Of a stretch of 39,282 nucleotides of DNA, positions 23,337-32,628 are shown piece by piece. The notes beneath the pieces are model-generated. The model was not told the origin of the DNA. It was given only the letters and a program-made list of their open reading frames with translations, and did no database searches. The stretch covers positions 1 through 39,282 of the forward strand of contig JAFZPN010000012.1 of NCBI GenBank assembly GCA_017550315.1. The letters are read 5' to 3'. The stretch is from Clostridia bacterium. GTDB lineage: Bacteria > Bacillota > Clostridia > Oscillospirales > CAG-272. Numbering within the stretch: the first letter of the stretch is position 1; every line of letters begins with the position of its first letter. Made by a program: the position numbers and the translations under genes.

Positions 23337-24932
23337 ATGATGAAAACGCTGCGCATTCCCTTGCTTTTGATCCTGTCCGCCGCCCTGCTCCTTGCCCTCT
23401 CCTGCGCGAAAACCGATCCCCCGGCGGAGGCGGTCCCGGAGACGGCGGAGACGGCGGACGAAGGAGGAGAAGACATGACTCCTTATACCTATCTCGGGAA
23501 GAATTATACCCTCGAGGGCGACACTCTGAGAGCCGCCCCCGCGACGGACGACCGGGCTGCCGAGATCTTCTCCGGCGCGTTTCTGCCCGCCGATTCCGCC
23601 GATAACCTGACGGCGGAGATCACCCTGACCCTTGATTCGCTGTACTCCTCGGCGGGGATTTTGTTCTGCGCCTCGGAATCGAAGTCCTATGACGGCATCG
23701 AGGGATATGCCTTCATGATCCGCGACAAACGGGTCTATTTATACGATCTGACAGGGTCCGCGTACTCCGGCCTCATGGTGAAGGAGCTGGCCTCCAAATC
23801 GGTGGAGCGGCCGAAGACCGGTGCAGAGATCCGGCTGCGGGTCGACAGGAGCGGGAAAACGTACCGGTGCTATTACCTCGACGACCTCGACGGCGTGGAT
23901 CCGTGGCCGGAATTTGAGTTTTCCCTCACGGAGCACCGCGGGACCGGCGTCGGCGCGGTCGACAACGGACACGGCGCGTCGTTCTCGAACCTGACTGTCT
24001 CCGAGATGGACGGATACGGTTTCACGCAGGCCCCCGGCACGATGACCTACCGCAATCCGGTCTTCCGGGATTCGCAGGCGGCGGACCCGGGCGTGCTCAA
24101 GGACGGCGGGAAATACTACTGTTACTCGACCTCCGCGCCGATCGGCTACTACGTCTACGTCTCGGAGGACCTCGTTCACTGGACGAACGAAGGGCTCTGC
24201 ATGGGCGAGGCGTGGGGTTTATCCCGCAGCGGGTATTACTGGGCGCCCGAGGTGGTGCGGCGCGCGGACGGGAAATACGTCATGGTCGCCTCGGTCGAGG
24301 AGCATCTCGGCTTTGCCGTCGCGGACTCCCCGCTCGGTCCGTTCATCCCGGAGAAGAGTTGGACTTTCGACAAGACGATCGACGGGCACATCTTCCTCGA
24401 CGAGGATGGGCACGGCTACCTCTTCTGCGTGAGCTGGAGAGAGGGACATGACTACGGCATCTGGGCATACGCCCTCGAAGACGATCTCGTCACGGTGAAG
24501 GCGGAGACCGAAGTACAGGTGATTTCCCCGACGGACGCCTGGGAACAGGTCAGCGGGCGCGTGACGGAGGGTCCGTTCGTGCTCAAACACAACGGGAAAT
24601 ACTACCTCACCTACTCCGGCAACGGGTATGACGCGAAGGAATATGCCGTGGGCTACGCAGTCGCCGATTCCCCGCTCGGGCCGTACAAGAAATACGCCGC
24701 CAATCCGATCCTCTCCTACACCTCGAAGCTCTACGGGCCGGGGCACCACAGCTTCACCGTCTCGCCTGACGGAGAAGAGCTCATCATCGTCTATCACACC
24801 CACGCCTCGACGACGGCGGTTCATCCCCGCACGATCTGCATCGACCGGGCCCGCTTCGCCCCGACCGTATCGGGCGTCGACCGGCTGGAGATCTTCGGAC
24901 CCACGCACACGCCGCAGGAGGTTCCGAAATGA
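23337..24932 (+). CDS. GH43-type glycosidase lipoprotein (arabinan/xylan side) 1
   Basis: A 531-residue lipoprotein: signal peptide and lipobox ALSC (Cys23), a beta-sandwich region about 50-225 resembling a carbohydrate-binding or concanavalin-type domain, then a five-bladed GH43 propeller about 235-530. The GH43 triad is visible: Asp250 (ADPGVLK), Asp349 (TIDGHIF) and Glu411 (VTEGPFV). GH43 enzymes cut arabinan, xylan or arabinoxylan side chains. No good ribosome site precedes the ATGs at 23337/23340, whereas AAGGAGGAG sits 5 nt before an internal ATG at 23475; the upstream start is kept because only it supplies the lipoprotein signal. The gene overlaps the next by 4 nt. No own promoter was found, so it may be transcribed by read-through from the LamG-like gene. 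Confidence 0.85.
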   Translation: MMKTLRIPLLLILSAALLLALSCAKTDPPAEAVPETAETADEGGEDMTPYTYLGKNYTLEGDTLRAAPATDDRAAEIFSGAFLPADSADNLTAEITLTLDSLYSSAGILFCASESKSYDGIEGYAFMIRDKRVYLYDLTGSAYSGLMVKELASKSVERPKTGAEIRLRVDRSGKTYRCYYLDDLDGVDPWPEFEFSLTEHRGTGVGAVDNGHGASFSNLTVSEMDGYGFTQAPGTMTYRNPVFRDSQAADPGVLKDGGKYYCYSTSAPIGYYVYVSEDLVHWTNEGLCMGEAWGLSRSGYYWAPEVVRRADGKYVMVASVEEHLGFAVADSPLGPFIPEKSWTFDKTIDGHIFLDEDGHGYLFCVSWREGHDYGIWAYALEDDLVTVKAETEVQVISPTDAWEQVSGRVTEGPFVLKHNGKYYLTYSGNGYDAKEYAVGYAVADSPLGPYKKYAANPILSYTSKLYGPGHHSFTVSPDGEELIIVYHTHASTTAVHPRTICIDRARFAPTVSGVDRLEIFGPTHTPQEVPK

Positions 24933-26443
24933 GGAAAGCGCTGCCATTGCTCCTCGCCGTCCTGCTTCTTCTGACCGCCTGCGGGGGAGGAGGCGCGTCC
25001 GGAGAAACCGAATCCGCGGCCCCGGCAAATGAGACGCCGCGCGGCGGATGGGAGCCGCGGACCGTCATCACATCCGGGGAATCCGGCTACACCCTCATCC
25101 GCCCGGAGAACGCCGATCCCGACGAGCTCGCGGCGGCGCAGCTGATCTTCGGCGCCGTGAAGGACCATTACGGCGTGCGCATCCCCTTTGAGACGGATTT
25201 CGTCAAGCCGGGCGTCGATCCGAACGCGGAAAACCCGACGGAGATCTGCGTCGGGCTGACCAACCGGGACGCCGCGACCGCCCGGGTCCGGGAAAAGCTC
25301 GGCCCGAACCGCTTCGCCATCGCCAACATCGAGACGCGCATCGTCCTGCTCGGCGACACCCCCGCCCTCACGAAGCTGGCGGCGGAGGTCTTTGTCCGGG
25401 ACACCCTGAACGGGAGCGACTGCGTCCTCGAAGAACAGGAGAACATCATGATCTACGAAGCCGAACCCACCTACGAAAACATCACCTTCCAGAATCCCGT
25501 CTGCCCGTCCGGCGCGGATCCGTGGGTGATCCGGGATCCCGACACGGGCAAATACTACTACTGCTACTCCGGCGGCAACGGCGTCTGCGTCAACGAGATC
25601 GCGGACCTCGCCCACATCACGGCGGAGGGCGGCAAAAAGGTCTACACCGCGCCGGAGAACACGCTCTACTCCAAGGAATACTGGGCGCCGGAGCTGCACA
25701 AGCTGGACGGCAAATGGTACATCTACGTGGCGGCCGACGACGGGGACAACTATCATCACCGCATGTATGTCCTCGCCTGCACGGGGGACAAGCCGACGGA
25801 CAGCTTCCAAATGGTCGGCAAGATCACCGATCCGACCGATAAATGGGCGATCGACGGCACGGTCGCCCGGATCGACGGGGAGCTCTACTTCATCTGGTCC
25901 GGCTGGGAAGGCGACGAAAACGTGGCGCAGAACCTCTACATCGCGCACATGAAGAGCCCGACCGAGATCGATTCGGCGCGCACGATGATCTCCCGCCCGG
26001 AATTCATCTGGGAGAAGCTCGGCGGACGCCCGACGATCAACGAAGGACCCATCGCGCTCGAAAAGGACGGGACGGTCCACATCCTCTACTCCGCCTCCGG
26101 GAGCTGGTCCGATTTCTACAACCTCGGCAAGCTGACCTGGCGCGGAGGCGATCCCCTCGACGCGGCGAACTGGACCAAGTCGAAATCGTCCGTCTTCGAG
26201 AAGACCTCCACCTGCTTCGGGCCGGGCCACTGCTCGTTCACGACCGCGGACGACGGCACGACGTGGATCGTGTATCACGGGAACCTCGTCTCCGGCACCG
26301 GCTGGGGCGGACGGTCCGTGTGGACGCAGCCGATCTCGTGGGACGGCGACGAACCCGTCCTCGGATCGCCCGTCAGCCCGAAAGACAAGCTCACCCTCCC
26401 CGTCGCCTCGTATGACGCGGATCATATCAAGCCCGTCGAATGA
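24929..26443 (+). CDS. GH43-type glycosidase lipoprotein 2
   Basis: A 504-residue lipoprotein: lipobox LLTAC (Cys18), a low-complexity linker, an alpha/beta region about 50-170 (YTLIRPENADPDELAAAQLI, EICVGLTNRD) like the accessory N-terminal domain of several clostridial glycosidases, and a GH43 propeller about 180-500. The triad is Asp197 (GADPWVI), Asp309 (AIDGTVA) and Glu372 (INEGPIAL). It is not a copy of the upstream GH43: propeller sequences differ strongly, so the two probably cut different linkages of the same polysaccharide. The start overlaps the previous stop (ATGA) with GGAGG close upstream. It precedes the lipoprotein 3 gene by 52 nt. Confidence 0.87.
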   Translation: MRKALPLLLAVLLLLTACGGGGASGETESAAPANETPRGGWEPRTVITSGESGYTLIRPENADPDELAAAQLIFGAVKDHYGVRIPFETDFVKPGVDPNAENPTEICVGLTNRDAATARVREKLGPNRFAIANIETRIVLLGDTPALTKLAAEVFVRDTLNGSDCVLEEQENIMIYEAEPTYENITFQNPVCPSGADPWVIRDPDTGKYYYCYSGGNGVCVNEIADLAHITAEGGKKVYTAPENTLYSKEYWAPELHKLDGKWYIYVAADDGDNYHHRMYVLACTGDKPTDSFQMVGKITDPTDKWAIDGTVARIDGELYFIWSGWEGDENVAQNLYIAHMKSPTEIDSARTMISRPEFIWEKLGGRPTINEGPIALEKDGTVHILYSASGSWSDFYNLGKLTWRGGDPLDAANWTKSKSSVFEKTSTCFGPGHCSFTTADDGTTWIVYHGNLVSGTGWGGRSVWTQPISWDGDEPVLGSPVSPKDKLTLPVASYDADHIKPVE

Positions 26444-26495
26444 CCCAACCCGCCATCCCCTTTGACCGATGTTTGAACCGAGAAAGGAGAATCTC

Positions 26496-28001
26496 ATGAA
26501 AAAGTACCTCGCCCTCTTCCTCGCCCTTCTGCTCCTCGCCCTGTCCCTCTTCTCCTGCTCCAACACGACGAACAAGGAGGACGAAGAACAGACGCCCGTG
26601 CCGACCGCCGATCCCTCCGCCGCCGCGGAACCGGAAGAGACGGACGATCCGAACGCCCGCATCGACAGCGGCCTCGCACCCGCGGATTATGACGCCTATA
26701 CTTTCAACATTTTCATCCACAACACCATCACGAACGACTTCGAGGCCGAAGAGATCACGGGCGAACCCGTGAACGACGCGGAATACGAGCGCATGATCGC
26801 GGTGCAGGACAAGGCGAACTGCGAGATCGTCCCGCTCGTGGTCGCGGCGGACAACCGCCAAGGACAGAAGCCCCTCGGCACCTCGGTCCAGGCCGGCACG
26901 AACGACTACGACCTCGCGTGCCTCTCCGGCTATTCCTCCTGCAACGCCCTCGTCGAAGGCTATCTGACGAACCTGTTCACGGTCGAGAACCTCGACCTCA
27001 CGAAGCCCTGGTGGGATCAGTACTGCACCGAAGAATGCACGTTCAAGGACGCGGTCTATCAGATGACCGGCGACCTCTCCATCGGCGACAACAAGGCGAC
27101 CTTCTGCTACTTCTTCAACAAGAACATGGCGGAGACCTACAACCTGCCGAACTTCTATGAGATGGTGGACAATTTCACCTGGACCATCGACAACTTCCGG
27201 CAGTTCGCGGAGGCGGTGGACACGAACCTCGACTTCGACAACGACGGCAACCACATCAACGACAAGGAAGACATTTACGGTATCTATATCTGGGACGACA
27301 TCATGATGGGCATCGTGAACGCCTCCGGCATCAAGTGCTGCACGATCAATGCGGACGGCAATCTCGAGCTCACCCTGTACAGCGAGAAATTCGTGAATGC
27401 GTTCGACAAGTTCACAGCTTACGCGTACAATAAGGACGTGACCTGCGCGTACCAGCGGAACGGCTACGACGCGGACTGGGGCCAGATCGCCTTCCGCGAA
27501 GGGCGCGCGCTCTTCTACCTCGCGAACATCGGCGCGGCGACGTCCTTCCGCGACATGGAAGACGACTTCGGCATCCTCTCGCTCCCGCTCTATGACGAGA
27601 CCCAGAACCGTTACTACAACAGCGCGGCGTCGTGGTCCGTCTCCCTGTACTCGATCCCGAAGAACTCCTACGGCACCGACGGTCTTGCCCGCGCGGGCTG
27701 GATCACCGAGGCGCTGGCGTATGAATCGATGTACTCGCTGACCCCGGCATACTACGAGCAGACCCTGCAGAACAAGGTGTCCCGCGACGAAGAGAGCGCG
27801 CGGATGCTCGACCTCATCTTCGCGAGCCGGACGTACGATTTCGGATGGTATTTCGAGATCGGCGGCTACAACGAAGGCGTCATGAATCTGCTCCGCGCGT
27901 ACTCCACGGACGTCTCGTCCATGGTGCAGCGCAACGAGAAGATGGCAAACAAGATTCTGAAAAAATACAACGAAAAGATCGCGGAACAGATGGGGAACTG
28001 A
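26496..28001 (+). CDS. Extracellular solute-binding lipoprotein 3 (ABC importer type)
   Basis: A 501-residue lipoprotein: signal peptide 1-20, lipobox LFSC (Cys21), acidic linker, then the same fold as lipoprotein 2, with EAEEITGEPVNDAEYE, LTKPWWDQ, FTWTIDNFRQFAE and a DFDNDGNHINDKED loop that may bind calcium. C-terminal RNEKMANKIL is shared with lipoprotein 2. The ATG at 26496 is chosen because AAAGGAG lies 6 nt upstream and the signal peptide begins there. Sitting directly after two GH43 genes, it probably binds the oligosaccharides they release; the permease pair is not in the window. A strong terminator follows. Confidence 0.87.
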   Translation: MKKYLALFLALLLLALSLFSCSNTTNKEDEEQTPVPTADPSAAAEPEETDDPNARIDSGLAPADYDAYTFNIFIHNTITNDFEAEEITGEPVNDAEYERMIAVQDKANCEIVPLVVAADNRQGQKPLGTSVQAGTNDYDLACLSGYSSCNALVEGYLTNLFTVENLDLTKPWWDQYCTEECTFKDAVYQMTGDLSIGDNKATFCYFFNKNMAETYNLPNFYEMVDNFTWTIDNFRQFAEAVDTNLDFDNDGNHINDKEDIYGIYIWDDIMMGIVNASGIKCCTINADGNLELTLYSEKFVNAFDKFTAYAYNKDVTCAYQRNGYDADWGQIAFREGRALFYLANIGAATSFRDMEDDFGILSLPLYDETQNRYYNSAASWSVSLYSIPKNSYGTDGLARAGWITEALAYESMYSLTPAYYEQTLQNKVSRDEESARMLDLIFASRTYDFGWYFEIGGYNEGVMNLLRAYSTDVSSMVQRNEKMANKILKKYNEKIAEQMGN

Positions 28002-28029
28002 TCGGACGCCTCTCTGCGGCGATGCGCGC

Positions 28030-28065
28030 AAAGCCCTGTGCCTTTACGGCATGGGGCTTTTTCTT
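28030..28065 (+). terminator. Strong terminator of the glycan-foraging cluster
   Basis: A 13-bp stem (28030-28042 with 28048-28060, two G-U pairs) closes loop TTTAC and is followed by TTCTT; the stem's own 3' end adds TTT. Confidence 0.92.
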
Positions 28066-28155
28066 CGGCTTGCTTTTTCGCGTTTGCCTCTCCGCAGGAT
28101 CGGCATTTCCATGCTGACAGACGAGCGAAAAGTGCGGCAATATCGGAGAAGGGGT

Positions 28156-28203
28156 ACGGATTGCCACATCACGGACCTGAGGGTCCGTTCCTCGCAATGA
28201 CAC
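28156..28203 (-). repeat. REP-like 48-bp element, copy A (inverted)
   Basis: Read on the minus strand it starts GTGTCATTGCGAGGA, has an 18-bp palindromic core (ACGGACC, loop CTCA, GGTCCGT) and ends TGTGGCAATCCGT. The outer 15 and 13 nt match copy B at 28297-28344 with one mismatch, while the core differs in sequence but not in shape. ATTGCGAGG...GTGGCAATCC is a recurrent intergenic element seen in many bacterial genomes. Confidence 0.85.
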
Positions 28204-28296
28204 AATGATGTGTTATGCAAAAAGGCATTTGCAGCGGTAGCGCATATTTTTTACCACAGTTCCCGCTCTTAAAACGGAAACACACTGTATATAAAA
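28204..28296 (+). other. AT-rich spacer between the two REP-like copies
   Basis: A 93-bp non-coding stretch, richer in A+T than its surroundings, lying between inverted copies A and B. No reading frame, promoter or recognisable motif is seen. Confidence 0.6.
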
Positions 28297-28344
28297 GTGT
28301 CATTGCGAGGACCAGGTCATAAGACCTGCGACGTGGCAATCCGT
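28297..28344 (+). repeat. REP-like 48-bp element, copy B
   Basis: It starts GTGTCATTGCGAGGA, has a palindromic core (CAGGTC, loop ATAA, GACCTG) and ends CGTGGCAATCCGT. It has exactly the length of copy A, and the 4-nt loop lies at the same offset. The two copies face each other across 93 bp. Confidence 0.85.
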
Positions 28345-28414
28345 TCTCCCTGTTTTTGCTTCGTCTCCTAACAAAAGCGCGCACCCGTAAGATGCGCATT
28401 TTCTGTATTGGTGA

Positions 28415-28485
28415 ACGAACTTGCCTTTAGGCGAGTTCGTCTCCTGTCCCCGGGCACTGCCCGGCGCCAGCGGGGGCATCCCCGC
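28415..28485 (+). other. Three successive hairpins upstream of the lepA promoter
   Basis: Perfect or near-perfect hairpins follow one another: 28415-28425 with 28430-28440 (11 bp, loop TTTA), 28450-28455 with 28459-28464 (6 bp, loop ACT), and 28470-28475 with 28480-28485 (6 bp, loop GCAT). None has a T-run. They lie before the promoter, so they are not part of the lepA leader; they may be a further repeat element or DNA-structure block. Confidence 0.6.
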
Positions 28486-28495
28486 AAAATAACTC

Positions 28496-28524
28496 TTGTA
28501 TTTTCCACGTGAATATGGTATAAT
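28496..28524 (+). promoter_or_regulatory. Promoter of the lepA-hemW operon
   Basis: -35 TTGTAT (28496-28501) and -10 TATAAT (28519-28524) with a 17-bp spacer, 60 bp before the ATG. Confidence 0.75.
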
Positions 28525-28584
28525 ATTCTGAATATAATCGCAGATTTTTGGAATCCGCGCTCCAAGCGCGCATGAGGTTTTCAC

Positions 28585-30405
<1,821 letters not shown>

Positions 30406-30407
30406 TT

Positions 30408-31619
30408 ATGAATTACTACGAATCCTTGAACCGTCCGCGTCCGCTCGGGATCTACGTCCACATCCCCTTCTGCCGCTCGAAGTGCGCCTACTGCGACTTC
30501 AATTCCATGGTGACGGACTCCCCGGACATCGTCACCCGCTACATCGACGCCGTCATCGCCCACATGGAGAGCTACCGCACCGCCGTCCGCGACGAGTATG
30601 TGCCGGATTCCGTGTTCATCGGCGGAGGCACGCCCACCGCGATCCTCCCGGAGGAGCTCTTCCGCCTGATCCGCGCGATGAAGAAGATCTTCCCCCTCGC
30701 GGAAAACACGGAGTTCACCGTCGAGGCCAATCCGGCGACGGTCAGCTATTCCACCCTCACCCGGCTGCGCCGCCTCGGCGTGAACCGGCTGAGCATGGGA
30801 CTGCAGTCCGCGCACGACAATGAGCTCAAGGCCCTCTCGCGCATCCACACGCGCAAGGACTTTGCCCGCTCGTTCCGCATTGCGCGCGACGCCGGATTTG
30901 ACAACATCAACGTCGACCTCATGTTCGGGATCCCGGAACAGACGCCGGACACGCTTCTGCATACTTTACATTACCTCACGCGCGTCGGGCCGGAGCACAT
31001 CTCGCTCTACGACCTCAAGATCGAGCCGGGCACGCCCTTCTACGAGAACTACGCCGAGATCGCGCCCACCCTTCCCGACGAAGACGCGGAGGCCGATATG
31101 TACCTCTCGGCGATCGCGTATCTGCGCGACATGGGCTACCTGCAATACGAGATCTCGAACTTCTCCCGCCCGGGCAGGCAGTGCCGCCACAACCTCAAAT
31201 ACTGGAACTGCGACGAATACCTCGGCTTCGGCGTCTCGGCGCACTCCTATTTCCACGGCAGCCGCTTCTCCTTCACCCGCGACATCGCGAAATACGTGGA
31301 GGGGGTCACCGTCATGGACAGCCGCGTCCGCATCACCGACGAGCTCGAAGAGGTCGGGGAGCGGGAGCGCATCGGGGAGTACGTCATGCTCCGCCTGCGT
31401 CTCACCGCGGGGATCGACGAGAATGAATTCAGCCGCCGCTTCGGGTATTCCTTCGACGAACTCTACGGGGAGAAATGCCGCCGCTTCGTCCGGGGAGGCT
31501 TCATGATCCGCCGCCGCGGGATCACGGCCCTCACCCCCGCCGGCATGTTCGTCTCGAACACCATCCTGTCCGATCTGCTCGAATTCGAGGATCTCGGACG
31601 GTTCAATTTCGGAGGCTGA
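30408..31619 (+). CDS. hemW: HemW haem chaperone (radical SAM)
   Basis: A 403-residue radical SAM-fold protein. The cluster motif is C22-RSK-C26-AY-C29 in YVHIPFC context, followed by GGGTP, and the HemW hallmark HNxxYW is present as His261-Asn-Leu-Lys-Tyr-Trp266. HemW binds haem and hands it to haem proteins; it is often misnamed coproporphyrinogen oxidase. The start, ATG 30408, lies 2 nt after the lepA stop. The usual hrcA-grpE-dnaK-dnaJ genes do not follow; instead a dehydrogenase begins 1 nt after the stop. Confidence 0.95.
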   Translation: MNYYESLNRPRPLGIYVHIPFCRSKCAYCDFNSMVTDSPDIVTRYIDAVIAHMESYRTAVRDEYVPDSVFIGGGTPTAILPEELFRLIRAMKKIFPLAENTEFTVEANPATVSYSTLTRLRRLGVNRLSMGLQSAHDNELKALSRIHTRKDFARSFRIARDAGFDNINVDLMFGIPEQTPDTLLHTLHYLTRVGPEHISLYDLKIEPGTPFYENYAEIAPTLPDEDAEADMYLSAIAYLRDMGYLQYEISNFSRPGRQCRHNLKYWNCDEYLGFGVSAHSYFHGSRFSFTRDIAKYVEGVTVMDSRVRITDELEEVGERERIGEYVMLRLRLTAGIDENEFSRRFGYSFDELYGEKCRRFVRGGFMIRRRGITALTPAGMFVSNTILSDLLEFEDLGRFNFGG

Positions 31620-31620
31620 T

Positions 31621-32628
31621 ATGAAAAACGCGCTCTTCTTCGGCGATGCCGGACGGATCGAATACGTCTATTCCGACGAAGTGATTGCCAGGCTGCACGC
31701 TGCGCTCTGCTTCGAGACCGACGCGGTCATCCCGAAGCGCGACATGGAGACCTACCGGGACGTGCTCTCCCGCGCGGACTATCTCTTCACGACGTGGGGG
31801 ATGCCGCACTTTGAAAAGGAAGAGATCCGGGAATACCTGCCGAACCTGAAGGCCGTGTTCTACGGCGCGGGATCGGTGCAGCACTTCGCGCGCGAATTCC
31901 TCGAAGAGGGGATCGCCGTCTTCTCCGCATGGGCGGCCAACGGGGTCCCCGTCGCGGAATACACCTTCGCCGAGATCATCCTCGCCGCGAAGGGCTTTTA
32001 CCAGAGACTCCACCGGCAGGCGGACGGAAACGCATGGCCCAACCGCGGCGTCGGGGTGGATTTCCCCGGCAATTACGAGATCAAGGTCGGCATCGTCGGC
32101 GCGGGCATGATCGGCAAAATGGTGATCGAGAAGCTGCACACGCTCGGCAAGGTCGCCGTCCTCGTCTATGATCCCTTCCTCCCGGACGAAAAAGCGGCGG
32201 AGCTCGGCGTGACGAAGACCGATCTCGAAACGCTCTTCTCCTCCTGCGACGTGATCTCGAACCACCTCGCGAACAACCCGCAGACCGTCGGGATGCTCGG
32301 CGGGCGTCTGTTCTCCCGCATGAAGCCCCACGCTGCGTTCATCAATACGGGACGCGGCGCGCAGGTCGTGGAGGCCGATCTGATCGCAGCCCTCGTTGAC
32401 ATGCCCACCCGGGTCGCCGTCCTCGACGTGACATGGCCCGAGCCCCCGGCAGCGGACAGCCCGCTCTATACCCTCCCGAACGTCTTCCTCACGCCGCACA
32501 TCGCGGGTTCCATCGGAAACGAGGTCCACCGTATGGCGGAATACATGTTTGAGGAATGGGAGGCGTTCGACGCGGGGCTCCCGACGCGGTATTCCGTCAC
32601 GCTAAAAATGCTGGAGACCATGGCATGA
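31621..32628 (+). CDS. D-2-hydroxyacid dehydrogenase family protein
   Basis: A 335-residue NAD(P)-dependent oxidoreductase. The Rossmann motif GAGMIG is at 160-165, NTGRG carries catalytic Arg245, Glu274 lies in TWPEPP and His293 in TPHIAG, giving the Arg-Glu-His triad that interconverts 2-keto and D-2-hydroxy acids. The start is 1 nt after the hemW stop, with GGAGG inside hemW. The stop overlaps the next gene by 4 nt. Substrate residues do not match lactate or 3-phosphoglycerate dehydrogenases closely, so the substrate is open. Confidence 0.9.
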   Translation: MKNALFFGDAGRIEYVYSDEVIARLHAALCFETDAVIPKRDMETYRDVLSRADYLFTTWGMPHFEKEEIREYLPNLKAVFYGAGSVQHFAREFLEEGIAVFSAWAANGVPVAEYTFAEIILAAKGFYQRLHRQADGNAWPNRGVGVDFPGNYEIKVGIVGAGMIGKMVIEKLHTLGKVAVLVYDPFLPDEKAAELGVTKTDLETLFSSCDVISNHLANNPQTVGMLGGRLFSRMKPHAAFINTGRGAQVVEADLIAALVDMPTRVAVLDVTWPEPPAADSPLYTLPNVFLTPHIAGSIGNEVHRMAEYMFEEWEAFDAGLPTRYSVTLKMLETMA

